A stretch of DNA of 64,000 nucleotides from Mactra quadrangularis (lineage: Eukaryota; Mollusca; Bivalvia; Venerida; Mactridae): the NCBI GenBank assembly GCA_025267735.1, contig CM046297.1, forward strand, positions 36,978,011-37,042,010. Reading direction: 5' to 3'. The notes beneath the pieces were generated by a model, which saw only the letters and a list, made by a program, of their open reading frames with translations, searched no databases and had not been told where the DNA came from. The stretch's first letter is position 1; every line of letters begins with the position of its first letter. A program made the translations under genes and the position numbers. This document shows, one piece after another, positions 57,101-61,619 of this stretch.

Positions 57101-59566
57101 GATCCAGAATAACGTGGAAATTTGCTACAGTTAACGTTTGCTTGATACAATCAGAAAACAATGTACATCAACATACATAAGAACATGTCCTGCAAATTCT
57201 TACAAAATATCAGAGCAAAATGCTGACTCAGTAAAAAGTAATGATCATTAGAAAACTATCACTATCAGTGACCCGGCGCGCGTCAACGACGTCTTCGTAA
57301 CATTAATGGCGTCGTCACTCACACAGCACAGCACTCCATGTCAAATAACGGCAAATAGATTTGAAAATCGATTCACATTTGACATTTGCAGGCTGCCGAT
57401 AAACATGCCCTTGATTGTACCGTAACCCATTTCAAGCTTATCTGCCAAATCGCGAATGGTTAGACCTCAGTCCGTATTCAGTGCTTCCCAAATTGATTTC
57501 TCTGCCGTTGCTACGTTTTTTCCCGTTTCTTCACCCACCCTGTCTTTCTTGAAAGCTTTCTCTACCATTCCCAAACTTTTCGTGTCACTTAAAAACTTAA
57601 CTTCTACTGACTGGATTTTTTTCTTTTAGAGTTTTCAATCAACTTAAGCGTCTTGGTTGGCATTTTTTATGAGATTATGACAAAATTTTATGATGCAACA
57701 TACTTCCATCCGGTCAGGTGACAATATTTTAACGTTCGTTCCGTTGATGAGATCGTGTTATGAATGTTGTTTTCTCCATAACGCCTTGATCAAATGAAGT
57801 TAAATTTGGACATGACGTCATTTATACACCCACAAGTCAGTTGGTTAAGTTTCGCGCTGTTTGTTTCATTATTTTCTGAGAAACATTACAAAATGTTTCT
57901 CAAACATAGTGATTATAACGGCGCGCGCCGCATCGGCGTTACCTTGGTTATGAAAACGCATAGTGCGGTCTTATGATTATAAATATTTGTAGTTTTATTG
58001 CTTTGTTTGATTCATTTAATGTTCCGATTTACAACCATATAAGTTTTTAAAAAATATTGTTTAAATTGTAAGAGCAGTATTAAAAGTCCACGTTATTTTG
58101 GATCATCCCTCGTATTATGTCATTGTCACGTGATTGTATACTTTTTGAAATGCATTTGTATGTTTCACACTGGCCTATTGACCTGTTGTTGCAGAAATAA
58201 TTTGTTTGCTTCTTCTACATATTTGCAGAGGATAAATATCAATATAGTGCGCAACTATCTAAGAAATTAACCTTCATAGTGAAACAAGTTCTCACAACCA
58301 AGATTAATCACTTTCAAGACTGCGTCCATCAGAAAATTTTAAAACTAGTTGCATGTGTCTAACTAACTTTAAACTTGAGCAATTTGCTTTTAAAGATAGA
58401 GTAAATTTTTTAACACTCTCAAAATCTCGGATTTTTGCTTGGGGGTACATGTATGCAAAGCTCTGTATTTTTATAAGTATTTGTCTAAAGTGTAATCTGA
58501 TTGCTCTGATTTATCATGACATGATTGTGTAACAGGAAAAGTGATAAAAATTTAGAAATAAAACAGCAGAATTTGAAAAAAAATGTTTTTCACTTTTTGT
58601 CCAAGCACAATTTACTGTCTTTTTGAAAATCAAGGGTCACGTTTTAAAAATGCACATAACTTAAGTTACAAACGGTAAATTTCTTTAAAATACACCATTC
58701 AATGTCTTTAATAGTATAGATTCAAGAAACAATATCATTATAAAATTGTGAAAGGTCACCATTACAGTTCCAGAACCTTAAAGACTTTTTAAATTAAATA
58801 TGAGTGCAAAATTACGAAGATTTTATATTTTGCTCAGCTGTTTAATGTGATAAAATACACATTGGAGCAGTGGTCCAGTGGTAGGTCGCGCGCTTAGGGA
58901 TCGAGAGGTCCTGGGTTCGAGTCCCACCAGGGGCACTGCTAATTTCCTTGAGCAAGAAATTTACCTGCAATTTGCTTCACTCCATCCGTGTGTAAATGGG
59001 TACCTGCGAGTGTGGTATAATTCCGTTGCGCCAATTTGTCGGCTGCACTAATAAGCGGAGTAAAAAGACTCACCAGGGAGATTGATAGATAGATACCAGT
59101 AGCCCAATGATCAGGGGTAATAGCTGTAAAGTCGGTGAACGTGCGTAAGCATGAAACTTAGACTGTAAAATGCAATTACTTTTTTTTACATTTCCTGAAA
59201 ATTTCATATCTTCGCAATGCTGCACTCATATTGAAAAGTCCAGAAGAAGAGGTCAAAATCAGTCAAAATTAGCGAAATTCGCCGCACCTGATCATAATCA
59301 AGGGCCCCGTAAGCAGTCAAAATGAACTCGAAAGTATATATGATTGACATTTTCTTGAAGTTAGAAGATAGATCTACTTACACGAGAAATATTATGACTG
59401 ACATCGTAATTTAAAAAATCCTCAATTTTACAGGGCCAAATCGCACCTACTCCTTTGAAAAACAATTGCATGTATTTTTAAATTAAATTATATAATAATT
59501 ATAATTTACTTACGCAATACAAATTGCGAAAACTGTCAGCCACAAAGCACCTACTTCCATCCGCAT
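13233..59566 (-). CDS. Large type I membrane protein: EMI / EGF / unknown region / Ig / 18x cbEGF / SEA / TM (27-exon model)
   Basis: This is the whole-gene span; exons are listed separately. I linked 27 exons by reading donors (GT) and acceptors (AG) on the minus strand, and all phases agree without a stop, giving about 2,900 residues. The order is signal peptide (1-18), EMI-like (about 20-79), EGF-like (80-110), six cbEGFs (111-353), hEGF (354-391), cbEGF (392-433), unrecognised region (434-1780), Ig-like (about 1783-1867), two cbEGFs (1868-1952), 18 cbEGFs (1953-2683), SEA-like (2684-2788), Cys module, TM (about 2835-2857) and cytoplasmic tail. EMI, cbEGF, Ig and SEA domains are known from extracellular adhesion and matrix proteins, so a cell-surface adhesion or matrix role is inferred. 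I do not recognise a named orthologue. The last exon is missing from the model. Confidence 0.88.
13641..13693 (-). CDS. Exon 26: cytoplasmic tail
   Basis: It encodes [17 protein letters not shown], acidic and Ser/Pro rich, after an excellent acceptor (TTTCTTATTTTTAG). The phase matches exon 25. If not spliced at AAAT|GTAAGA, the frame would end after CKM. The coding assignment rests on splice quality and phase only. Confidence 0.7.
13935..14775. mobile_element. Possible TIR element in an intron
   Basis: GGCTGTTGAAATTTTACTCC with GCAAAGCCGAAAATAG at 13,949-13,996 is mirrored by CTATTTTCGGCCTTTGCACT and GGATTTCAACAGCAT around 14,717-14,759. Arms are imperfect and the interior is non-coding. 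Confidence 0.45.
14831..14998. mobile_element. 168-bp foldback palindrome
   Basis: Outer arms of 45 bases (starting AAATAACTTACAGTTGTC) are exact reverse complements. The pairing continues imperfectly to a centre near GTGCTAAAGCACTCG. It lies in the intron between exons 25 and 26. Confidence 0.8.
15319..15439 (-). CDS. Exon 25: transmembrane helix and stop-transfer sequence
   Basis: It encodes [20 protein letters not shown] followed by [20 protein letters not shown]. This is a hydrophobic span of about 23 residues followed by a strongly basic cluster, so the protein is type I with the C-terminus in the cytoplasm. If the intron is retained the frame ends three codons later (YVY stop). A strong donor GTATGT splits the Lys codon and joins exon 26. 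Confidence 0.9.
15887..15912 (-). CDS. Exon 24: 26-base microexon
   Basis: It encodes (L)SSDKVHYE between the Cys module and the TM exon. It is bounded by TTTCAG and GTAAGT and is the only small segment I found that carries phase 2 to phase 1 into the TM exon. A 26-base exon is easily missed by gene finders. It could be used alternatively, although skipping it would shift the frame (26 is not a multiple of 3). Confidence 0.7.
16374..16479 (-). CDS. Exon 23: juxtamembrane Cys module
   Basis: It encodes [20 protein letters not shown] and then [15 protein letters not shown]. Four cysteines in an EGF-like arrangement follow the SEA-like domain, as EGF modules do in several membrane mucins, but the full six-Cys pattern is not present. 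Phase 1 in, phase 2 out at a GTAAGT donor. Confidence 0.8.
16690..16850 (+). mobile_element. tRNA-derived SINE, family D, fragment
   Basis: The head GGACGTGGCCGAGCG resembles a tRNA-Leu/Ser D arm. Downstream CTACTAGCTCAGTACTTGGG matches the copies at 21.6 kb and 47.1 kb in opposite orientation. Confidence 0.55.
16928..17067 (-). CDS. Exon 22: SEA-like domain, end
   Basis: It encodes [18 protein letters not shown], then [20 protein letters not shown]. The VDYVVVY strand matches the strand after the cleavage loop in SEA domains, but the loop itself reads STRNTEST and not G-S-V-V-V. Canonical SEA self-cleavage is therefore not expected. Phase 2 in, phase 1 out. Confidence 0.83.
17440..17680 (+). 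mobile_element. SINE family B body fragment
   Basis: GTCATTCTCCCTTCTACC, AAATCATGTAGGGCAG, CAGTCACTAAAGGAGATATG and AATAACCTATACAACG match the bodies at 29.2, 46.8 and 63.5 kb. The tRNA-like head is missing here. Confidence 0.6.
17837..17898 (-). CDS. Exon 21: SEA-like domain, middle
   Basis: This 62-base exon encodes [20 protein letters not shown] plus a split Arg codon. The VDVTVVIIS strand is placed where SEA domains have their central strand before the autoproteolysis loop. Phase 0 in and 2 out at AG|GTAACG. It is supported mainly by phase fit and by the matching domain on both sides. Confidence 0.8.
18110..18222 (-). CDS. Exon 20: start of SEA-like domain
   Basis: It reads [19 protein letters not shown] and then [12 protein letters not shown]. 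The F-x-G-x-[FI]-x-I opening is typical of SEA domains. RNKR followed by Ser fits a furin-type R-x-[KR]-R site, which could be cut during secretion. Phase 1 in, phase 0 out at GTAAGT. Confidence 0.83.
18523..20715 (-). CDS. Exon 19: 18 tandem calcium-binding EGF domains in one exon
   Basis: This 2,193-base exon encodes 18 consecutive cbEGFs of about 40 residues each, nearly all with D-[IVLK]-[DN]-E-C starts and C-x-N-x-x-GS[FY]-x-C cores. Tandem cbEGF arrays usually form calcium-stiffened rods, as in fibrillins. Repeat 17 ([20 protein letters not shown]) lacks the calcium motif and the GSF/Y turn and probably does not bind calcium well. Repeats 9-10 and 11-12 are near-identical, so a two-domain unit of 246 bases was recently duplicated. 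The acceptor is CCTCAG|ATATCGACG and the donor is TTG|GTATGT; phase 1-1. The frame is open a few codons beyond each end, into the introns. Confidence 0.95.
20976..21104 (-). CDS. Exon 18: calcium-binding EGF domain
   Basis: It encodes [30 protein letters not shown] and ends NSTCVG before GTATGT. The usual GS[YF] is GGY here and the Cys1-Cys2 loop is longer than in its neighbours, but the cbEGF pattern is complete. 129 bases, phase 1-1. Confidence 0.91.
21317..21442 (-). CDS. Exon 17: calcium-binding EGF domain
   Basis: It reads [28 protein letters not shown] and ends GHSCTG before GTAAGG. All six cysteines and the calcium-site residues are present. It directly follows the Ig-like domain. 126 bases, phase 1-1. 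Confidence 0.92.
21540..21725 (-). mobile_element. tRNA-derived SINE, family D
   Basis: On the minus strand GGAACGGGTGTGGCCGAGCG GTTAAGATGTTGGG forms a Leu/Ser-like tRNA 5' half, then the body with the inverted CAGTACTGAGTTAGTAGGAC. A related copy is at 47,100-47,280. Confidence 0.62.
22077..22437. mobile_element. 361-bp MITE with GGGACTTT(A/T)GTCAGTTAT ends
   Basis: The left end GGGACTTTTGTCAGTTATCT is mirrored by GGGGAAATAACTGACTAAAG TCCC on the right. The interior matches the larger element at 3,654-4,642 in reverse, so this looks like its deletion derivative. It lies in the intron between exons 16 and 17. Confidence 0.75.
22598..25738 (-). CDS. Exon 16: giant exon, unrecognised region with coiled coil, Cys-rich block, RKRR site and C-terminal Ig-like domain
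   Basis: One 3,141-base exon encodes about 1,047 residues. It opens with [17 protein letters not shown] helical stretch follows (about residues 850-980), then beta-type sequence (about 1000-1170), then a heptad-rich helix (about 1187-1275, for example [18 protein letters not shown]). Next is a block with about 12 cysteines (about 1276-1331, including [12 protein letters not shown]) and an Ala-rich helical stretch. GRKRRS at about residue 1503 is a furin-type site. The last 85 residues form an I-set Ig-like domain: [20 protein letters not shown], then [11 protein letters not shown]. Phase 1-1. Apart from the Ig domain I recognise no family, and I see no catalytic motif. Confidence 0.93.
25936..26089 (-). 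CDS. Exon 15: unrecognised region, continued
   Basis: It runs from [16 protein letters not shown] to LEAYVSIGG, about 51 residues. It is rich in alternating hydrophobic positions (for example [20 protein letters not shown]), again suggesting amphipathic beta structure. Phase 0 in after TTTTCAG and phase 1 out at G|GTATGT. Confidence 0.85.
26404..26513 (-). CDS. Exon 14: unrecognised region, continued
   Basis: It encodes about 37 residues including [18 protein letters not shown] and ends DVPRVET. The alternation of hydrophobic and polar residues suggests consecutive beta strands. The acceptor is best placed after TTTTTCAGAG, which preserves phase 1; one using the first AG would create a stop. 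The exon leaves in phase 0 at G|GTAACC. Confidence 0.78.
26812..27708 (-). CDS. Exon 13: start of unrecognised extracellular region
   Basis: This 897-base exon encodes about 299 residues that I do not assign to a known family. It opens with [19 protein letters not shown], contains scattered cysteines (for example [26 protein letters not shown] and KFCLIVELC) and ends HMFEYKY before G|GTTTGT. It has many short alternating hydrophobic stretches, suggesting beta strands. Phases are 1 in and 1 out. Flanking exons place it between a cbEGF and the rest of the unknown region. Confidence 0.85.
27964..28089 (-). CDS. Exon 12: calcium-binding EGF domain
   Basis: It starts [12 protein letters not shown], continues [12 protein letters not shown] and ends EDEHSCQGG. 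It is a complete six-cysteine cbEGF in a 126-base phase 1-1 exon. It is the last EGF module before the long unrecognised region. Confidence 0.91.
28611..28724 (-). CDS. Exon 11: EGF domain of Notch/hEGF type
   Basis: It encodes [19 protein letters not shown], then [16 protein letters not shown]. The C-x4-C-QNGGTC spacing and the [10 protein letters not shown] end are those of Notch/Crumbs-type EGF domains and differ from the fibrillin-type cbEGFs elsewhere in this protein. Phase 1-1, with donor G|GTACAT. Confidence 0.92.
28990..31140. repeat. About 2.15 kb segment, inverted copy of 61.6-63.8 kb
   Basis: Matched landmarks include the SINE-B tail (29,140-29,400), GAGCGAGCCAGCGAAATTT with AGCGAAAGGCGAGGAATAAA, CTAAACAAGAAACAACTGC, TGACGTCA near 30,518, and a tRNA-like segment near 30,800. 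The order is preserved and reversed at the other site. Divergence is moderate with small indels. Confidence 0.85.
30775..30855 (-). mobile_element. tRNA-like sequence inside the 29-31 kb repeat
   Basis: On the minus strand GCCGTGGCGTAGTGGATAGC and GGGGTTCGAAACTGG resemble A and B boxes. The counterpart near 61,905-61,975 has GTGGCGTAGTGGTTAGC and GGGTTCGAATCC. The acceptor stems do not pair well here, so a SINE head is likelier than a tRNA gene. Confidence 0.5.
32667..33976 (+). repeat. 110-bp direct repeats flanking a 1.1 kb segment
   Basis: GCTCATGATTTAGCAAA with GCAAGATGGTGGCTTTAAGG and GTGTCTTGTTTCACTT occurs at 32,667-32,776 and again at 33,865-33,976 with few differences. The segment between holds a minus-strand SINE and its flanks. 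Confidence 0.75.
33400..33645 (-). mobile_element. tRNA-derived SINE, family C
   Basis: On the minus strand the head has GTAGCACAGTTGGTAGAGC and GGGTTCGAATCCCACCCGG, followed by a body ending in TCCAGGAAAGCTAGGCTAGG. A related body is on the plus strand at 60,100-60,360. Confidence 0.7.
34690..35110 (+). repeat. Direct repeat pair of about 90 bp
   Basis: ATCCAGTAAATAAGT, AACTGTATGATATTGG and TACGGCATTATAACCAAATA occur at 34,690-34,790 and 35,020-35,105. Between them are several AATGGCC/GGCCATT words. It lies inside the large 31.4-35.7 kb element. Confidence 0.6.
36400..37996 (-). pseudogene. LINE reverse-transcriptase part of ORF2
   Basis: RT blocks are visible: [58 protein letters not shown], a VPQGSC block and [13 protein letters not shown] (the catalytic F-A-D-D). 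[20 protein letters not shown] segment and [20 protein letters not shown] form the C-terminus. A TAA stop at about 37,473 interrupts the frame between SEVLNN and [10 protein letters not shown]. With one shift and one stop the copy is recently dead. Confidence 0.9.
37997..39460 (-). pseudogene. LINE endonuclease part of ORF2
   Basis: It has the apurinic-type endonuclease motifs in order: [40 protein letters not shown] and [13 protein letters not shown]. The C-terminal part leads toward the RT. The frame ends at 37,997 because of a one-base shift near 38,010-38,040; the RT continues in another frame. Confidence 0.88.
39677..39799 (-). CDS. Exon 10: calcium-binding EGF domain
   Basis: It reads [24 protein letters not shown] and ends GRQCEG before GTTTGT. 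It is the last of six consecutive single-exon cbEGFs. It is followed by an intron of about 11 kb that contains a LINE and a large inverted-repeat element. 123 bases, phase 1-1. Confidence 0.91.
40081..40200 (-). CDS. Exon 9: calcium-binding EGF domain
   Basis: It starts [12 protein letters not shown], continues [12 protein letters not shown] and ends QQQCLG before GTATGT. The calcium-binding start motif and the GSYHC strand are intact. Symmetric phase 1, 120 bases. Confidence 0.91.
40204..41802. other. Intron between exons 9 and 8 with a possible small TIR element
   Basis: TACCTATGCTCGGTCACTAC at 41,221 is mirrored by TGACCGAGCATAAGTAACG at about 41,772, bracketing about 570 AT-rich bases. 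A lone ACTGCCCTCC end lies near 40,390. No coding sequence seen. Confidence 0.45.
41803..41919 (-). CDS. Exon 8: calcium-binding EGF domain
   Basis: It encodes [24 protein letters not shown] and ends GERCLG. It is two codons shorter than its 123-base neighbours because the loop between Cys5 and Cys6 ([11 protein letters not shown]) is shortened. Symmetric phase 1. Confidence 0.91.
42512..42634 (-). CDS. Exon 7: calcium-binding EGF domain
   Basis: It begins [12 protein letters not shown], has [12 protein letters not shown] in the middle and ends with KTCIG before GTAAGT. All six EGF cysteines are present. The second residue is Asn rather than Ile or Val, a small departure from the usual DI/DV start, but D-x-D-E is kept. 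123 bases, phase 1-1. Confidence 0.92.
43187..43309 (-). CDS. Exon 6: calcium-binding EGF domain
   Basis: It reads [16 protein letters not shown], then [16 protein letters not shown], ending TCYG. All six cysteines and the calcium-site residues are present. The exon is 123 bases with symmetric phase 1. The reading frame happens to remain open for some distance into the following intron, but GTATAC right after the final Gly fits the donor position of the sister exons. Confidence 0.92.
43970..44092 (-). CDS. Exon 5: calcium-binding EGF domain
   Basis: A complete cbEGF of 41 residues starts [12 protein letters not shown], contains [12 protein letters not shown] and ends LLSCIG. The D-x-D-E-C start and the Asn/aromatic pair between Cys3 and Cys4 fit the calcium site and the Asn hydroxylation consensus. 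It is a phase 1-1 exon of 123 bases, the unit length shared by its neighbours. Confidence 0.92.
44556..45060 (+). repeat. (TTAGA)n pentanucleotide array
   Basis: About 96 consecutive GATTA/TTAGA units without a visible error run from about 44,576 to 45,060. The array lies in the intron between exons 5 and 4. Confidence 0.97.
45061..45190 (+). repeat. (TAGA)n tetranucleotide array
   Basis: It continues directly from the pentanucleotide array, with a few TAGACAGA interruptions at its right side. It forms the 3' tail of the LINE fragment that follows on the minus strand. Confidence 0.95.
45191..45461 (-). mobile_element. LINE reverse-transcriptase fragment
   Basis: The minus strand encodes [20 protein letters not shown], then [15 protein letters not shown] and [16 protein letters not shown]. 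This is a thumb-region segment of a jockey/CR1-like RT. A one-base shift is needed to extend upstream past 45,396. The insertion ends in the TAGA array. Confidence 0.78.
45543..45635 (-). CDS. Exon 4: EGF-like domain, non-calcium type
   Basis: The exon encodes [13 protein letters not shown] and then [12 protein letters not shown], the six-cysteine EGF pattern with the compact C-x3-C-x5-C start seen directly after EMI domains in MEGF/tenascin-like proteins. It lacks the D-x-D/N-E calcium motif. Phases are 1 in and 1 out, and the donor is G|GTATTT. Confidence 0.87.
45830..46025. repeat. AACTCAACC / GGTTGAGTT inverted cluster
   Basis: AACTCAACCCATTAGTAATG followed by GATTGAGTT forms a near-perfect hairpin at 45,917-45,945. 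It is flanked by more AACTCAAC and GTTGAGTT words and by GTTACGG at both sides. Probably a small foldback repeat. Confidence 0.5.
46176..46249 (-). CDS. Exon 3: end of EMI-like domain
   Basis: It reads [19 protein letters not shown] followed by DDCTT. The paired cysteines in ECCVGYEG match the typical CC-x-G-[WYF]-x-G end of EMI domains, which usually precedes EGF modules, as it does here. The donor is GTAAGT. Phases are 2 in and 1 out, which switches the gene to the phase-1 introns typical of shuffled EGF exons. Confidence 0.87.
46680..46990 (+). mobile_element. tRNA-derived SINE, family B, full-length
   Basis: The head is GCCGCCCAGCAAGCTCAGTT GGTAGCACGC with GTGAGTTCAATTCCC as B box. The body has TTTTCCCTCCTACCAATGAT, GGGGCAGTTGTCAGTCACTG and ends CCATAGCGTTAAACCCAACA plus an A-rich tail. 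Body copies are at 17.5, 29.2 and 63.5 kb. Confidence 0.8.
47100..47285 (-). mobile_element. tRNA-derived SINE, family D
   Basis: CCAGTACTGAGCTAGTAGGA, GGGATTTGAACTAGCGCGA and ACTCGGCCTATACC match the minus-strand copy at 21.5-21.7 kb. The tRNA-like head faces the minus strand. Confidence 0.6.
47375..47585. mobile_element. MITE with AGGCCACAA...TTGATCATGT ends
   Basis: AAGGCCACAACAAATTGATC at 47,374 is mirrored by GATCAATTTTTGTGGCCT at about 47,575. The interior contains GCGAGCGAAGAAATTG. Related partial copies are near 29,390, 51,410 and 63,330. Confidence 0.65.
47622..47732 (-). CDS. Exon 2: first part of EMI-like domain
   Basis: It encodes about 37 residues with four cysteines, including [11 protein letters not shown] and ERCSRYR. 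The spacing and the continuation in exon 3 fit an EMI domain, the Cys-rich N-terminal module of emilins, multimerins and MEGF-type proteins. The acceptor follows a pyrimidine-rich TTCATTTCAG and the donor is AG|GTAATG; phases are 2 in and 2 out. Confidence 0.85.
47975..48440. repeat. Cluster of AAACTAT(A/G)GGTTTAA words
   Basis: Irregular repeats such as CCTAGGGTTTAACTG, AACATATAGTTTAAG and ACTATGGGTTTAA appear in both orientations. A second cluster lies at 56,655-56,830. No fixed period. Confidence 0.6.
49053..49315. mobile_element. 263-bp mariner/Tc1-like MITE
   Basis: TATATACTAGGACGAAAAAG AAACGCCGG at the left is mirrored by GGCGTTTCTTTTTCGTCCTA GTATATA at the right, about 29 bases. TA dinucleotides flank it. 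No transposase. Confidence 0.8.
49362..51274. mobile_element. 1.9 kb element with long inverted ends made of tandem units
   Basis: The ends ATGATTACAGACAAAATTGC and CATCATGCTTGATGC are inverted at the two sides. Inside each end an approximately 80-base unit (GATGCTATTCTATCTTACAC, TTTCATGTTCGACATTC, CATATTGCAATTTTATCATG) repeats, two times left and three times right. The arms then continue with AATGACG and TTATAAGCG matches. The 1.3 kb interior has no recognisable protein; a pair of open frames at 50,322-50,897 shows no known motif. Confidence 0.78.
51310..51600 (-). repeat. Repeat ends: ACGGCGCACCAACAC copy and GGCCACA-type fragment
   Basis: TGTGTTGGTGCGCCGTAAAA then CCCAAACAAACAAACAAA is the inverse of the 5.4 kb copy. 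From 51,408 TAGGCCACACCATATTGATT and GGCGAGCGAAAAAAA resemble the MITE at 47.4 kb. Confidence 0.5.
52090..54970. mobile_element. 2.9 kb inverted-repeat element with AAAATGGC(G/T)GCC units
   Basis: GGGGGGGTTGTTAATTTGAC and ACCCCATTAACCCCCCTGTA on the left are mirrored by GGGGTTAATGGGGTC and AATTAACAACCCCCCCCC on the right. Subterminal units of about 145 bases carry AAATTCAAAATGGC(C/T)GCC, four at the left (52,440-52,975) and two at the right (54,420-54,640). The interior has no known protein; the open frame at 53,003-53,347 is unassigned and hydrophobic. Confidence 0.72.
54990..56350. other. No gene seen
   Basis: AT-rich sequence with short unrelated open frames and no splice-supported coding. 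It is part of intron 1. Confidence 0.4.
56360..56600. repeat. Tandem AATGTGCGGGCGGTA units
   Basis: About 48-base units with GTGCGGGCGGTA occur near 56,372, 56,424 and 56,475, and an inverted TTACCGCCCGCACATTC lies at about 56,571. Between are A/T homopolymers. Confidence 0.6.
56655..56830. repeat. Second cluster of AAACCATAGTTTAAG-type words
   Basis: GTTAAACCCAGGGTTTAAAG, AACATATAGTTTAAG and ATGGGTTTAACAG recur here and match the words of the 48.0-48.4 kb cluster. Confidence 0.55.
57091..58114 (-). mobile_element. Degenerate mariner element, about 1.02 kb
   Basis: The ends TACGAGGGATGATCCA(G/A)AAT AACGTGGA are inverted on both sides with TA at each border, as in mariner elements. The minus strand around 57,370-57,600 keeps a stop-interrupted remnant of the transposase helix-turn-helix region: [20 protein letters not shown]. 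The element is shorter than a typical mariner of about 1.3 kb and cannot encode a working enzyme. Confidence 0.85.
58864..59168 (+). mobile_element. tRNA-derived SINE, family A
   Basis: The head GGAGCAGTGGTCCAGTGGTA and B box GGGTTCGAGTCCCACC are followed by GCACTGCTAATTTCCTTGAG, TAAATGGGTACCTGCGAG and TTGCGCCAATTTGTCGGCTG. It is better conserved than the copy at 7.84 kb. It lies in intron 1, antisense to the gene. Confidence 0.85.
59514..59566 (-). CDS. Exon 1: start codon and signal peptide
   Basis: The exon reads [18 protein letters not shown], a short charged n-region followed by a hydrophobic core ending in small residues, as in a cleaved signal peptide. It ends in phase 2 at a GTAAGT donor and joins exon 2 in frame. 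A second Met lies two codons downstream, so either could start translation. Intron 1 is about 11.8 kb. The upstream strand carries an ATTGG (inverted CCAAT) about 50 bases before the ATG, but I see no clear TATA box. Confidence 0.85.
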
Positions 59567-59569
59567 TTT

Positions 59570-59720
59570 GAAACTTAATGAAATTTTAAAGATTTTAACC
59601 AATTCTACGCTCAGCCAATGAAATTTAAGGATCATAACTTCCTGAATTTATGTTTTGCACATTGCTAGGGTATCATTAATTTGGGACATTGCACACTATT
59701 TTTTTTTAATTTCATCCCCT
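59570..59720 (-). promoter_or_regulatory. Presumed 5' UTR and proximal promoter
   Basis: This is the sequence immediately upstream of the signal-peptide exon. It has an inverted CCAAT (ATTGG) near 59,617 and no clear TATA box. A non-coding first exon further upstream is possible, so the transcription start is not known. Confidence 0.3.
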
Positions 59721-60099
59721 TATGTGCTAATTCATACAATATAATTATCGAACTTCCTAGTCTAAACAAATAGAAAAGAATATATCCAAATTTCTGTCAG
59801 ACGTTTTCAATAGAGACTTTTTTCTAAATAATGACCGGCAACATAATGAATGCATTTTATAACATAATTATACGTTAGATATCTTTTTGATAACAAATAT
59901 TAAATCTTCAAGATACACACTTATTTGATCAAAAAGATTTTGTTAATATACAGCTTGCATGGGTTTGTTTACAAAAGCACACTGGATATTTCAATGGAAA
60001 CAATTGTGATATTCTAATCGATGTTTTACGTTGCATTTCAACATTTATTCAGTCATTCTTCCTCGATCATTTGCCCTATATGCATTTTAAACGGAGACA

Positions 60100-60360
60100 G
60101 ACTGGCATTTGGTTTTAGTAGTTAAGTCCCGTGTCAGACGCACAAAGGCTACGTGCTGGACTTCGAATCTAGTGCTCAATTGGGTTTATTGGTTCTAGCA
60201 GCGCCCAGGCTGGTAAACCTTTTTATGACAATTCTACAATAATATCAATTTTCCTCTGTAAATAAGGTATATGGAGATGAAGTGTGCCATGTTGAACGGT
60301 AGGCAAGTACTGGTCCAGGTCCAGGAAAGCTAGGCTGGGTGAGCAGGTCGCTGTTTAATC
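60100..60360 (+). mobile_element. SINE family C body
   Basis: GACTTCGAATCTAGTG, AAGGTATATGGAGATGAAG and CCAGGAAAGCTAGGCTGGG match the family C copy at 33.4-33.6 kb in reverse. The tRNA head is poorly preserved. Confidence 0.55.
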
Positions 60361-60669
60361 AGCATAAATTGTGTTGACTCGGCATTATTTAAAGCACCTA
60401 AAAATTTCTACAGTCTTCATGGTCATAAATTTCCTTATTCTCTGTCAAATATATATATTAAAAATGGACCATAATAACAATCAATTACCATACCTTTGAG
60501 TGATATTGCCGTCTTCATTTCCGATTCAATAATGACAGGGGATTTGATTAGTCTAATATTCCATGGGACTTTTTTTAAGTATGTCAATAGTACGCACGAT
60601 GATTTTAGACCAATCAAGAAGCAGAGTTTCACTTACATACATGCGATAATTTTTGTCCGTAATATGTTG

Positions 60670-60790
60670 AAGTGTAGGGCTGTTGCGAGTATCCCAGTAC
60701 TCGGATATTCGCGATCTCGACCAGAAAATCGAGTACTATATTCGTCACGTCCGAAATCGTCGGATCGCGATCTATTTTTGAAAATCAAAA
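60670..60790. repeat. Short cluster of AGTACTCGGATATTCGCGATC-like words
   Basis: GAGTACTATATTCG, CCCAGTACTCGGATATTCGC and CGGATCGCGATC recur within 110 bases. It sits in an open frame but has no protein motif. Confidence 0.35.
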
Positions 60791-61619
60791 AGCCGATAGC
60801 GCTGTCAGACATGGGGTTTTGGTAGAGTGTATGACTGTATACAATGGAAGCGATTGTAAGGGAACTTTACCTAACATAAACCAGATAAGATATACACGTG
60901 CTTCTTATCGTCTGCTTGTTAACGCGTAATGCGGACTATATTAATTGCAGTGGTAATTATCCCTTTACTTGCGCGCGCACAACCGAATGTAATCGTCCGC
61001 GACAAATTGACCTTACGCCAGAATTTGATTGACAGCTCCTATTAGCCAATCAGTGTCCGGCATTTGATACCCTGATGCTTATCTAAGATAAGCGGCTTAT
61101 CGGCCGCCATTTTGTCCGACATCTGGTCGTGACGGACATCGAATTTATTATGTGTTAGCATGGACCCTATGTACAGTTATATAGGGTCCTTAGTAAAAGT
61201 TACAAAATAAACTCAATAAAACGAATTAGAATGGTCAAAATATGTACACATGGGCTCTGTTAATACTGTGATAGAAGTATAAACTACATAATAATCTGAC
61301 GACAATAAATACAAGTTTGTAATATAACAGGTTGAAAATTACATTTTTCATGCATGTTTACCCCCAAAATGTACCACAAAGATCTATGGACCCACCCCTA
61401 AACTTTTTATTTCTCAGCATATTTTATCTCCTATACACCATTTTAAGGATTACATGCATATAAAGTTGTTTTCGTGTATATCCAACAGTTTTCTGATTTA
61501 TAAAGGATTTCTACAAACGTTCAATGTGAGATGCGTTCTTTGATAATTTTTGCGCATATAATGTTTTTGTTGGAGCAAATGAACCTACCTTTATTGGAAG
61601 GAATTCTTTTGAATTCCTT

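Noticed and set aside
60496..60825. 109-codon open frame at 60.5-60.8 kb
   Set aside because: It runs through a local repeat cluster of AGTACTCG-type words and shows no domain, signal peptide or splice support.
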